Notes under the pieces: model-generated
The model's input: the letters and a program-made list of their open reading frames with translations, nothing else
Told to the model about the DNA's origin: nothing
Databases searched by the model: none
Source: Agromyces sp. CF514
GTDB taxonomy: Bacteria > Actinomycetota > Actinomycetes > Actinomycetales > Microbacteriaceae
Direction of reading: 5' to 3'
Length of the DNA: 64,000 nt
Assembly: GCF_900113185.1 (NCBI RefSeq)
Contig: NZ_FOZD01000001.1
Coordinates: 558,001 to 622,000 of the forward strand
Program-made: the position numbers and the translations under genes
Shown here: positions 39,779 through 46,888 of the stretch, in pieces
How the letters are laid out: every line of letters begins with the position of its first letter
How positions within the stretch are numbered: the first letter of the stretch is position 1

Positions 39779-40083
39779 CCGATGCCGACACGCGTGACGA
39801 GCTCATCGAGATCGAGCGTCAAGATGCCGCCCGCCGGTACGTGATCACCGTCGACGGGGTGCAGGCGGGCATCGCCGTCTTCGTGGCGTCGCCCACGGCG
39901 CTCACGTTCACTCACACCGTCGTGGATCCGGCGTTCGGCGGCCGCGGCATCGGAAGCCGCCTGGCGCGTTTCGCGCTCGACGACACGATCGCCCGGGGGC
40001 TCCGGATCGTGCCGCGCTGCCCGTTCATCGCCGAGTTCGTGCGCCTGCACCCCGGCTACGAGGCATCCGTCGACTGGCCCTGA
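39775..40083 (+). CDS. Small GNAT-like N-acetyltransferase (YjdJ type)
   Basis: A 102-residue minimal GCN5-related domain: YVITVDGVQAGIAVFV, LTFTHTVVDPAFGGRGIGSRLARFAL (the acetyl-CoA binding R/Q-x-x-G-x-G/A is GGRGIGS) and RIVPRCPFIAEFVRLHPGYEASV. This compact type (human GTLF/NATD1-like, bacterial YjdJ) has a conserved Cys near PRCPF. The substrate is unknown; a metabolite or protein amine is possible. ATG 39775 overlaps the membrane-protein stop (ATGA), and AGGAGGACCCCGAT precedes it. The pair is translationally coupled. Confidence 0.85.
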   Translation: MTDADTRDELIEIERQDAARRYVITVDGVQAGIAVFVASPTALTFTHTVVDPAFGGRGIGSRLARFALDDTIARGLRIVPRCPFIAEFVRLHPGYEASVDWP

Positions 40084-40144
40084 CCCGCGGTCGCGGAGGT
40101 TGGCCCTCTTACGGGGCACTGTGCACGGCGGTCCGCGGGGATAC

Positions 40145-40321
40145 CATTCCAGCAGACCAGAGTCGGCCCGAACCGACCAGCCCGCCTCGCGGGCCGGGGG
40201 ATGACAGGACATGACCCGTTTCCCTCTGGAATGCCTCGCCGAGCTCAGTTCGGGTCGCTCGGCAGGGGGAGGCCTCCAGAGAGGCCGCAGTGGGGCGGGA
40301 GGTAGGGTTCCCGCCCCACTG
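40145..40321 (+). ncRNA. Candidate structured small RNA with kissing-loop pattern and own terminator
   Basis: No gene lies in 40084-40335, but the sequence is rich in consistent pairing. Hairpin 1 is GTCGG/CCGAC (40162-40177) with loop CCCGAA. Hairpin 2 is GCCGAGC/GCTCGGC (40238-40263) with TTCGGG in its loop, exactly complementary to loop 1. A helix CATTCCAG (40145-40152) with CTGGAATG (40226-40233) and a hairpin GCCCGC/GCGGGC (40180-40194) are also present. The region ends with GGCCTC-CAGA-GAGGCC (40271-40286) and a terminator stem. TACCAT (40142-40147) could be a -10 box; if so, the first helix would be only partly transcribed. I recognise no known RNA family. Confidence 0.45.
40288..40321. 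terminator. Bidirectional terminator between the small-RNA region and marR
   Basis: CAGTGGGGCGGGA (40288-40300) pairs perfectly over 13 bases with TCCCGCCCCACTG (40309-40321). It is 15 bases from the marR stop on the other strand and can serve both directions. Confidence 0.9.
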
Positions 40322-40335
40322 TCATGTCCGGAGCA

Positions 40336-40809
40336 TCAGCTCGCGGTGTCGGAGGGTTCGCCGACGAGCGGGTCGGCGATCGCGAGGCGCATGCGCTTGC
40401 AGAGGTCGGTGAGCTCCACGAGTTCGTCGTCGTCGAGCTCGGCGCCGACGTTGCGTTCGATCGCGACGATGTGCTGGAGTGCGACGCCGCGGTAGAGCGA
40501 GAAGCCCTCCTCGGTCATCGCGACGATGGTGCCGCGACCGTCGTCGGGATCGGGGGTCTTGGTGACCAGTCCGCGAGCCGCGAGCCGATCGAGCATCCGG
40601 CTCACGCTCGGCTGGCTGATGAGCACCGACCGGTTCAGGTCCTTCAATCGGAGGCGCCGCCCCGGCGATCGGGAGATGTTGAACAGCACGTCGTATTCGT
40701 TGAGCGAGATGAGCTCGGACGGGAACGTGTCGGCCAGGGCGCGCATGACCGTGACCTGTGCACGGAAGAGGGACTCCCAGGCGGCGACGGCGATCGCTCG
40801 ATCGGTCAC
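40336..40809 (-). CDS. MarR-family transcriptional regulator
   Basis: A 157-residue winged-helix protein: AWESLFRAQVTVMRALAD, LNEYDVLFNISRSPGRRLRLKDLNRSVLISQPSVSRMLDRLAARGLV (recognition helix region, shown as separate parts of one domain), the wing PDPDDGRGTIVAMTEEG, and a dimerising C-terminal helix pair. It starts at GTG 40809. MarR proteins usually repress a neighbouring gene and respond to small aromatic acids or oxidants. Here no gene lies immediately upstream on either strand for 415 bases, so its target is unclear. A long AT-rich leader with a hairpin lies upstream (40955-40988). Confidence 0.9.
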   Translation of the reverse strand: MTDRAIAVAAWESLFRAQVTVMRALADTFPSELISLNEYDVLFNISRSPGRRLRLKDLNRSVLISQPSVSRMLDRLAARGLVTKTPDPDDGRGTIVAMTEEGFSLYRGVALQHIVAIERNVGAELDDDELVELTDLCKRMRLAIADPLVGEPSDTAS

Positions 40810-41224
40810 GCGACTCCTTCGGCTCGGTGTTCGGATGGAGCTCCGAGCGTTTCACGCGTCGCGACGATGCGAGTGAGTGGTGCCACGGATCCGGAGACTC
40901 AGCATCCGCAATAGGCAACCTCGCGGCCGAATGCCGACGGCGCCGGAAATGGATGAGGGCCGGACGTAGAGGCTGACGTCCGACCCTCACCCTTGCACCA
41001 AGAGTGTCCTGCAATCACATTCCACACCGACCGCCACAGCAAACAGTCGGTGCACAACCGAATATATAACGGATAGGTAACGGGCGCTAGTTATCAATCT
41101 GTGATTTTCTGGCGAGGTTCCCATGACCTGCCCGAGAGCGCTCGGATCACCCGGACCGGAGCCCGTCGAAGCGGGTTGCCGCGCGCACGCGATCGGGCGA
41201 GGATCGAGGTCGGAGGAGGTGCTC
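40810..41224. other. 415-bp intergenic region with AT-rich promoter and hairpin, no gene
   Basis: Read on the reverse strand, the AT-rich patch at about 41055-41102 has TTGATA and TATCCG/TATATT promoter-like boxes pointing towards marR. A hairpin lies between them and the gene: GAGGGCCGGACGT (40955-40967) with ACGTCCGACCCTC (40976-40988), 13 positions with one mismatch. It could be an attenuator in a long marR leader or the terminator of a roughly 100-base small RNA. The GC content of 41040-41110 is far below that of the surroundings. Confidence 0.5.
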
Positions 41225-41788
41225 ATGGGCAGGCTCGTCTACACGGCGATCACGTCGCTCGACGGGTACATGGCCGACGCCGAGGGCGGGTTCGACTGGG
41301 CGATGCCCAGCGAGCAGGTGCACGCGGCCGTCAACGCGCAGGAGCGCGCGATCGGCACCATGCTCATCGGTCGGCGCATGTACCAGGTGCTCGCCGCCTG
41401 GGAGGACATGCCGGTCGACGGCGCGCCAGAGGTCATCCGCGAGTACGCCGAGATCTGGCGGGCCACCGACAAGGTTGTCTACTCGTCGACGCTCGAGCGC
41501 GTGCGGACCGCGAAGACCCGCCTCGTGCGTTCGTTCGATGCCGACGCGGTGCGCGAGCTGGTCGAGACGTCGGCGACGGATGTCTCGATCGGGGGTCCGA
41601 CGCTCGCGGCGCACGCGCTGCGAGCCGGGCTCGTCGACGAGTACCGGCACTACGTCTCGCCGGTCGTGGTCGGCGGCGGGAACCCGGCGCTGCCCGTCGG
41701 CATCCGCCTGGATCTCGAACTCGTCGACCAGCGGCGGTTCTCGAACGGCGTCGTGTACGCGGGCTATCGCACGCGCCGACCGGGGTAG
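41225..41788 (+). CDS. Dihydrofolate reductase-like (RibD C-terminal domain) protein
   Basis: A 187-residue NAD(P)H-binding reductase of the RibD_C/YwjB type: MGRLVYTAITSLDGYMAD, then GTMLIGRRMYQVLAAWEDMP, ADKVVYSS-like strand TDKVVYSSTL, SIGGPTLAAHALRAGLVDEY and SPVVVGGGNPALP. The fold is that of dihydrofolate reductase, but these stand-alone proteins rarely reduce folate; their substrates are mostly unknown. ATG 41225 has a strong GGAGGAGGT upstream. The gene stands alone, divergent from marR, and could conceivably be its target. Confidence 0.88.
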   Translation: MGRLVYTAITSLDGYMADAEGGFDWAMPSEQVHAAVNAQERAIGTMLIGRRMYQVLAAWEDMPVDGAPEVIREYAEIWRATDKVVYSSTLERVRTAKTRLVRSFDADAVRELVETSATDVSIGGPTLAAHALRAGLVDEYRHYVSPVVVGGGNPALPVGIRLDLELVDQRRFSNGVVYAGYRTRRPG

Positions 41789-41836
41789 CCCGCTGGGCGG
41801 GACGCCCTCATCGGACGGCGTGACGGACGGAGCCGC

Positions 41837-42610
41837 TCAGTACAGGTCGGGCGAGGGCGTGGAGGCCTGACGGATCGACACGTCGGCGTGACGGTCGAAA
41901 CGGTAGCCGACGCCGCGCACGGTGCGCACGATGTCCTGGTAGTGCGCGAGCTTGGAGCGCAGGCGACGCACGTGCACGTCGATGGTGCGCTCGCTCGGGA
42001 CCTCTTCTTCGCCCGCCCAGAGGTTGTCGATGAGCTCGTGGCGGTCGATGGTGCGGCCCTCGCGGAGCACGAGGAACTGGAGCAGCTCGAACTCCTTGTA
42101 GGTGAGGCCCGCGGGCTCGCCGTCGAGGAGCACGCGCTTGCGCGAGATGTCGATGATGACGCCGTTGGGGTGACGGTCGGCGTCGGCACGGGTCTCGCCC
42201 GCATCGCGCTGCTTCGCGAGCGCGGCCGGGTCCTGCAGGGCGAGGCGCACGACGTCGACGTCGCGACCGCCGGCGCCGGCCGGAGCCAGGGCGACCGCCG
42301 CGTAGGTCTCGGCCGAGGGGGCGATCTCGCCGGTCAGCGCTCGGAGCGCCTCGACGATGCGGTGCAGCGTGGTGCCGTCGGCGTCGGCCTTGGACTCGTC
42401 GATGCCGACGTAGAGCACGAAGCCGCGGGCCTCGGTGCCCTCGGGCACGGCGCGGACCCGAGGTGCGCGATCGGCGAGCGGGGCGGTGGGGGCGGCCGAC
42501 TGGGCGGCGGCCTGCAGCGGAGCCGCGCTGCGGATGGCCGAGCCGCTGATGCGGGGGGCCTCGGTGCGGACGGCGGGAGCGGTGCGAACGGGTGCGAGAG
42601 CGAGAGACAT
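41837..42610 (-). CDS. Winged-helix (OmpR/PhoB-type) DNA-binding protein without receiver domain
   Basis: A 257-residue protein. The C-terminal domain is a PhoB-like winged helix: VIIDISRKRVLLDGEPAGLTYKEFELLQFL, RTIDRHELIDNLW, then SERTIDVHVRRLRSKL and RTVRGVGYRF. The N-terminal 65 residues are Ala/Pro/Arg-rich and look disordered, and a middle part (about 65-110, FVLYVGIDESKADADGTTLHRIVEALRAL) is a small alpha/beta unit with no phospho-acceptor aspartate pocket. It is therefore not a two-component regulator. ATG 42610 follows AAGGAATCCATC. Similar proteins are frequent in Microbacteriaceae. The upstream 545 bases hold no gene. Confidence 0.85.
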   Translation of the reverse strand: MSLALAPVRTAPAVRTEAPRISGSAIRSAAPLQAAAQSAAPTAPLADRAPRVRAVPEGTEARGFVLYVGIDESKADADGTTLHRIVEALRALTGEIAPSAETYAAVALAPAGAGGRDVDVVRLALQDPAALAKQRDAGETRADADRHPNGVIIDISRKRVLLDGEPAGLTYKEFELLQFLVLREGRTIDRHELIDNLWAGEEEVPSERTIDVHVRRLRSKLAHYQDIVRTVRGVGYRFDRHADVSIRQASTPSPDLY

Positions 42611-43155
42611 GATGGATTCCTTGCGCGAAGAAGGTGCAGCGAACACCCCGGACGACGGGGTGGAGCGAAGGCCGGATCGGCCGGTGTGCGAACCCGCGGT
42701 GAAGGGGTTCGGGGAGTCGCAGCCGATCGAGGATGTGATCGGCTCAGGCGGCTCGGCGGTCAGGTCGCGGTCAGCGGCACATTCGACAACACATGGATGC
42801 ACGCGCCGACATCATCATGTCGGTCGACCTGAGAGCCTCGGGGGCGGTCAGGGTGCGTGCGGTGTCAGTCATGAGCGATAGTCAATCCGACGTCTCCGGA
42901 TGTGTCAATCCGTGACGGTCGCATGACGCACCGTGACGGCGCAGACGGTGCAGGCCGGGGTGCGGCATCCGGCAGGATCAGCCGAGACGCTTCAAACCGA
43001 GAAAGAAGCTGCGAAAATCAAGCCTCGAAAAAAATGATCTGCGTCGGATTCTGGGCATGAGCGGGTTCCGCCGAAGATCCTTCGGGGAAGCGGACGGATG
43101 CCGCGCAGCATAGTGGTGCGAACGCCCCGCCCGGCCGATCGGATGTCTCGGCGGA
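42611..43155. other. 545-bp intergenic region, no gene seen
   Basis: This is the upstream region of the winged-helix gene. It includes a palindrome, CGACAT-CATC-ATGTCG, at about 42808-42823, a repeated GTGACGGTCGCATGACG-like word at 42914-42940, and an A-rich low-GC patch at 43010-43045. A small hairpin, CCGAAG-ATC-CTTCGG (43072-43086), and TATGCT on the reverse strand near 43110 may belong to the end of upp and to a distant promoter. I could not find a convincing coding frame. Confidence 0.5.
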
Positions 43156-43788
43156 TCAGACCGTGCCGTAGAGGCGGTCGCCGGCGTCGCCCAGCCCGGG
43201 CACGATGTAGCCGTGCTCGTTCAGGCGCTCGTCGAGGGCGCCGAGCACGATGGTCACGTCGTGCCCCTCGAGCTCCCGCTCGAGGAACGCCAGGCCCTCG
43301 GGGGCCGCGAGGATGCAGATCGCCGTGACATCGGTCGCGCCGCGCTTCAACAGGAACTCGATGGCCGCTGCGAGCGAACCGCCCGTCGCGAGCATCGGGT
43401 CGAGCACGAAGCACTGGCGGCCGGAGAGGTCGTCGGGCAGGCGCTCGGCGTAGGTCGTGGGCTCGAGGGTCTCTTCGTTGCGGGCCATGCCGAGGAAGCC
43501 GACCTCGGCGGTCGGCACGAGCTTCGTCATGCCCTCGAGCATGCCGAGACCGGCTCGCAGGATCGGCACGATGAGCGGTCGCGGCTCGGCGATGCGCACA
43601 CCGGTCGTGGGTGACACCGGAGTCTGGATCTCGATGGGCTCGACCCGCACCCCACGGGTGCCCTCGTAGGCGAGCAGCGTCATGAGCTCCTCGACGAGTG
43701 CGCGGAACACGGGCGACGGCGTCTTCACGTCGCGGAGCACCGTCAGCTTGTGGGTGATGAGCGGGTGGTCTGCAACGTGGACTCGCAT
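43156..43788 (-). CDS. upp: Uracil phosphoribosyltransferase
   Basis: Pyrimidine salvage enzyme making UMP from uracil and PRPP. The 210-residue length and sequence are standard: [13 protein letters not shown], the flexible-loop region with [15 protein letters not shown], the PRPP motif [11 protein letters not shown], and the uracil-binding end [20 protein letters not shown] 43788 lies seven bases after TAGACT, so the transcript is probably leaderless. It is divergent from tadA. Confidence 0.96.
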   Translation of the reverse strand: MRVHVADHPLITHKLTVLRDVKTPSPVFRALVEELMTLLAYEGTRGVRVEPIEIQTPVSPTTGVRIAEPRPLIVPILRAGLGMLEGMTKLVPTAEVGFLGMARNEETLEPTTYAERLPDDLSGRQCFVLDPMLATGGSLAAAIEFLLKRGATDVTAICILAAPEGLAFLERELEGHDVTIVLGALDERLNEHGYIVPGLGDAGDRLYGTV

Positions 43789-43840
43789 AGGCTCGAGTCT
43801 AGTTCGCGGGGGTCGCCGCACGGGAGGCCGAGGAGGGGCG

Positions 43841-44311
43841 ATGGAGCAGTCGACGCATCGCGAGTGGATGCGGGCCGCGCTCGCCGAGGCCGCGCTCGCG
43901 CCGCAGACCGGCGACGTGCCCGTGGGAGCCGTCGTCGTCGATGCCGACGGTCGCGTGATCGCTGCACGGCACAACGAGCGCGAGCTCACCGGAGACCCGA
44001 CGGCGCACGCCGAGGTGCTGGCCCTGCGCGATGCCGCGGCCGCCCACGGCGAGTGGCGCCTCGAGGGCTGCACGCTCGTCGTCACGCTCGAACCGTGCGT
44101 CATGTGCGCCGGGGCGATCCTCGCCGCACGCGTGCCCACCGTCGTGTTCGGCGCGTGGGACGACAAGGCGGGAGCCGCGGGTTCGCTCTACGACGTGCTG
44201 CGCGACCGGCGCCTCAACCACCGGGTCGAGGTCTACGCCGGCGTCGAGGCGGATGCCGCGGCGTCGCAGCTGCTGGCATTCTTCGGCGGCTCCGAGCACC
44301 GCCGGTCGTAG
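43841..44311 (+). CDS. tadA: tRNA-specific adenosine deaminase (A34 to inosine)
   Basis: Zn-dependent deaminase that converts A34 of tRNA-Arg(ACG), the gene for which is at 24141-24213, to inosine. The 156-residue protein has the zinc/proton-shuttle motif TAHAEVLAL and the PCxxC motif [10 protein letters not shown], plus [14 protein letters not shown] and ARHNERE at the N-terminus. ATG 43841 follows GAGGAGGGGCG. Its stop codon directly abuts the convergent glutamine amidotransferase stop with no gap. Confidence 0.95.
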   Translation: MEQSTHREWMRAALAEAALAPQTGDVPVGAVVVDADGRVIAARHNERELTGDPTAHAEVLALRDAAAAHGEWRLEGCTLVVTLEPCVMCAGAILAARVPTVVFGAWDDKAGAAGSLYDVLRDRRLNHRVEVYAGVEADAAASQLLAFFGGSEHRRS

Positions 44312-45052
44312 CTAGGCGGCGACCGTCGCGCGTCGTTCGAGCCCGTCGAGGTATTCGCCGAGCAAGGCGGCCGAGGCCGCCTCGGCCGGCACGCCGAACG
44401 ACTCGCGCTGCTCGCGCAGGCGTTCGCGGCTGAGCCCGTACTCGGGCAGCTCGTCGCCCCAGGCGGCCAGCCAGTCCTCGTGGATCTCGGTCGTGACCTC
44501 GGGGTGGAACTGCACGGCCAGCAGCCAGTCGCCGCGGCGGAACGCCTGGTTCTCGTACTGGGCCGACCCGGCGAGGCGCTCGACGCCGACGGGCAGGTCG
44601 AACGTGTCGCCGTGCCACTGCACGGTCGGCACCCCGGCGAAGTGGCGCACGGGGGAGTCGGCCCCGGCCTCGGTCGGGTCGACCTCGAGCCATCCCACCT
44701 CCTTGCGCTCGCCGCGGTACACGCGGGCGCCGAGTGCCGAGGCGAGCAGCTGCGCGCCGAGGCACACGCCGAAGATCGGCGCCTCGGCCTCGATGCGACG
44801 CCGGAGCAGTCCGAGCTCGTCGGAGAGGTAGGGGTATCGGTCGGTCTCGTACGCGCCCTCGTCGCCGCCGAGCACGACGACCAGGTCGGCGGCCAGCGGG
44901 TCGAGCTCGGCGACATCCGTCACCGGGGCGTCGACCGTGATGACGTCGTAGCCGTGCGCCTCGAGCGTCGGGCCGAGGTTGCCGAGGCCGATGGCCGAGT
45001 CGTGGCGCAGCACGAGGGCCGTGCGACGGGCGGCCGCCGCGGCATCCGTCAT
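44312..45052 (-). CDS. Class I glutamine amidotransferase-like protein
   Basis: A 246-residue stand-alone GATase1 domain. The nucleophile elbow FGVCLGAQLLA holds the catalytic cysteine, and VQFHPEVTTE supplies the His-x-Glu pair. LVVVLGGDEGAYETDRYPYL is the oxyanion-strand region. Such GuaA-like proteins without a synthetase partner include gamma-glutamyl hydrolases and peptidases. There is no signal peptide. The start ATG 45052 overlaps the stop of the upstream CDF transporter gene (ATGA), so they form one transcript. The substrate is unknown; the link to a metal exporter is suggestive only. Confidence 0.88.
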   Translation of the reverse strand: MTDAAAAARRTALVLRHDSAIGLGNLGPTLEAHGYDVITVDAPVTDVAELDPLAADLVVVLGGDEGAYETDRYPYLSDELGLLRRRIEAEAPIFGVCLGAQLLASALGARVYRGERKEVGWLEVDPTEAGADSPVRHFAGVPTVQWHGDTFDLPVGVERLAGSAQYENQAFRRGDWLLAVQFHPEVTTEIHEDWLAAWGDELPEYGLSRERLREQRESFGVPAEAASAALLGEYLDGLERRATVAA

Positions 45053-46011
45053 TCGAGGCCCTTGATGACGATCGCGTCGGTGGGCGGCGCGACGAGGTTC
45101 GGGTCGACGTAGACGTCGGGCTCGATGTAGATGACCCGGGCTGCGGGCACCGCCGTGCGGATGCGCTGCTCGACGACGTTCGTCGCAGCAGCGACCTCGA
45201 GCAGCGACTGGTCGGCCGCGAAGCCGAGCTTGGCGGCCACGAGCAGCTCGTCGGGGCCGAGGTACAGCGTCTTCATGTGGATGATGCGCTCGATCTCGGG
45301 GCCGGCGGCGATCGCCTGCTCGATCTTCTCGATGTCGTCGTCGCCTGCGCCCTCGCCGACCAGCAGGGACTTCGTCTCGATGCCGAGGATGATCGCGACG
45401 ACCACCAGCAGCGTGCCGATCATGAGCGTGCCGATCGCGTCGAACGCCGGGTTGCCGGTGATGACCGTGAGACCGACGCCGAGCAGGGCGAACACGAGGC
45501 CGAGCAGGGCCGCGACGTCTTCGAGGAGCACGACGGGCAGCTCGGGGGCCTTCGCGCGCCGCACGAACTGCACCCAGCTCTGCTTGCCGCGCAGCGGGTT
45601 CGACTCCTTCACGGCCGTGCGCAGCGAGAACGACTCGAGCACGATGGCGATGGCCAGCACGAGCAGCGGCAGCCAGGCATTGGTGAGCTCGTGCGGGTGC
45701 GTGAGCTTCTCGACGCCCTCGTAGATCGAGAACACGCCGCCGACCGAGAACAGGATGATCGAGACGACGAAGGCGTACACGTATCGCTCGCGGCCGAAGC
45801 CGAAGGGGTGCTCCTTGTCGGCCGCCTTCTTCGCCTGGCGCCCGCCGAGCATGAGCAGCAGCTGGTTGCCGGAATCGGCGACCGAGTGGATGCCCTCGGC
45901 GAGCATCGAGGCCGACCCCGAGAAGAACCATGCGATGAACTTGGTGATGGCGATGCCGAGGTTCGCGAGGAATGCCGCGACGATCGCCTTGCTGCCGCCT
46001 GATGCGCTCAT
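45049..46011 (-). CDS. Cation diffusion facilitator (CDF) transporter
   Basis: Proton-coupled divalent metal exporter of 320 residues with six predicted helices. Motifs include FSGSASMLAEGIHSVADSGNQ in helix II with the H-x-x-x-D metal site, KEHPFGFGRERYVYAF in the first loop, LLEDVAALLGLVFALLG in helix V and a cytoplasmic C-terminal domain (IERIIHMKTLYLGPDELLVAAKL). Helix V carries E-D at the second half of the metal site rather than the H-x-x-x-D of Zn exporters, so specificity may be Fe or Mn. ATG 46011 lies six bases after a -10 box shared with proC (see 46012-46033). Confidence 0.9.
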   Translation of the reverse strand: MSASGGSKAIVAAFLANLGIAITKFIAWFFSGSASMLAEGIHSVADSGNQLLLMLGGRQAKKAADKEHPFGFGRERYVYAFVVSIILFSVGGVFSIYEGVEKLTHPHELTNAWLPLLVLAIAIVLESFSLRTAVKESNPLRGKQSWVQFVRRAKAPELPVVLLEDVAALLGLVFALLGVGLTVITGNPAFDAIGTLMIGTLLVVVAIILGIETKSLLVGEGAGDDDIEKIEQAIAAGPEIERIIHMKTLYLGPDELLVAAKLGFAADQSLLEVAAATNVVEQRIRTAVPAARVIYIEPDVYVDPNLVAPPTDAIVIKGLE

Positions 46012-46033
46012 GCGCCAATCCTAGGATGGTCGA
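46012..46033. promoter_or_regulatory. Palindromic -10 box for two divergent leaderless genes
   Basis: The whole gap between the CDF and proC start codons is 22 bases. It contains the perfect palindrome ATCCTAGGAT (46018-46027), which reads TAGGAT in each direction, and six bases separate each TAGGAT from its ATG (46034 forward, 46011 reverse). This is the leaderless pattern seen at other genes in the window, here on both strands from a single DNA element. Confidence 0.75.
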
Positions 46034-46888
46034 ATGAGTGCCGCAGACGAGCCCGTGACCCTCCCGACGATCGCCTTCCTGGGGGCGGGTTCCATGGCCC
46101 GCGCCATCCTGAACGGCCTGCTGCAGCCCGGCATCGAGGTGGCCGGGGGCATCCGCGCGACCAACCGATCCGCGGCCAACGCGGCCGAGCTGTCGGCCCT
46201 CGCCGGCGTCACTGCGTACGCCACCGAGACGGATGCCGCGGCCAACCGCATGGCGGTCGCAGGCGCCAAGATCGTGATCGTCGCCGTGAAGCCCGCCATG
46301 GTGCCCGACCTGCTGCGCGAGATCGGCGACGCGATCGAGCCCGATGCCGTCGTCGTGTCGGTCGCGGCCGGCGTGACCGTCGCGACCTTCGAGTCGCTCC
46401 TGCCGGCATCGGTCGCCGTGATCCGCTCGATGCCGAACACGCCCGCCCTCGTCGGCCACGCCGTCACGGGCGTCGCGCCCGGCACGCGCTCGACCGACGA
46501 CGACCTCGCGCTCGCCGTGACGCTCTTCCGGAGCGTGGGCGACGTCATCGTCGTGCCCGAGTCGCAGATCGACGCGCTCTCGACCGTCTCCGGATCGGGT
46601 CCGGCCTACGTCTTCTACCTCATCGAGCAGCTCACGGCCGCGGCCGTCGCCAAGGGCTTCACGCCCGAGCAGGCCGCGCTCATGGTGCAGGGCACGTTCC
46701 GGGGCGCGAGCGAGCTGCTCGCGGCATCCGATGTCGACCCGACCGAGCTGCGCCGACGAGTGACGAGCCCGAAGGGCACCACCGAGCGGGCCGTCGCCGT
46801 GCTCGAGGGGGCCGGGCTCGAGGCGATCTTCGTCGAGGCGACGGATGCCGCGCTCGCGCGCGCCCGCGAGCTGGCGGCCGGCGCGTGA
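46034..46888 (+). CDS. proC: Pyrroline-5-carboxylate reductase
   Basis: Last enzyme of proline synthesis, reducing P5C with NAD(P)H in the cytoplasm. The 284-residue protein has the Rossmann motif IAFLGAGSMARAIL, VIVAVKPAMVPDLL, SVAAGVTVATFE, IRSMPNTPALVGHAVTG, and the signature ALSTVSGSGPAYVFYLIEQL with the C-terminal VTSPKGTTERAVAVLE. ATG 46034 is fixed by the TAGGAT box six bases before it. The next gene overlaps its stop. Confidence 0.95.
   Translation: MSAADEPVTLPTIAFLGAGSMARAILNGLLQPGIEVAGGIRATNRSAANAAELSALAGVTAYATETDAAANRMAVAGAKIVIVAVKPAMVPDLLREIGDAIEPDAVVVSVAAGVTVATFESLLPASVAVIRSMPNTPALVGHAVTGVAPGTRSTDDDLALAVTLFRSVGDVIVVPESQIDALSTVSGSGPAYVFYLIEQLTAAAVAKGFTPEQAALMVQGTFRGASELLAASDVDPTELRRRVTSPKGTTERAVAVLEGAGLEAIFVEATDAALARARELAAGA

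Noticed and set aside
40211-40495. 94-residue frame starting ATGACCCGTTTCC
   Set aside because: It runs through two strong hairpins, including a terminator, and into the antisense of marR. Its product is low-complexity Ser/Gly/Arg, and a structured RNA explains the region better.
40987-41226. 79-residue reverse frame upstream of marR
   Set aside because: It crosses the AT-rich promoter region and has no ribosome site or family match.
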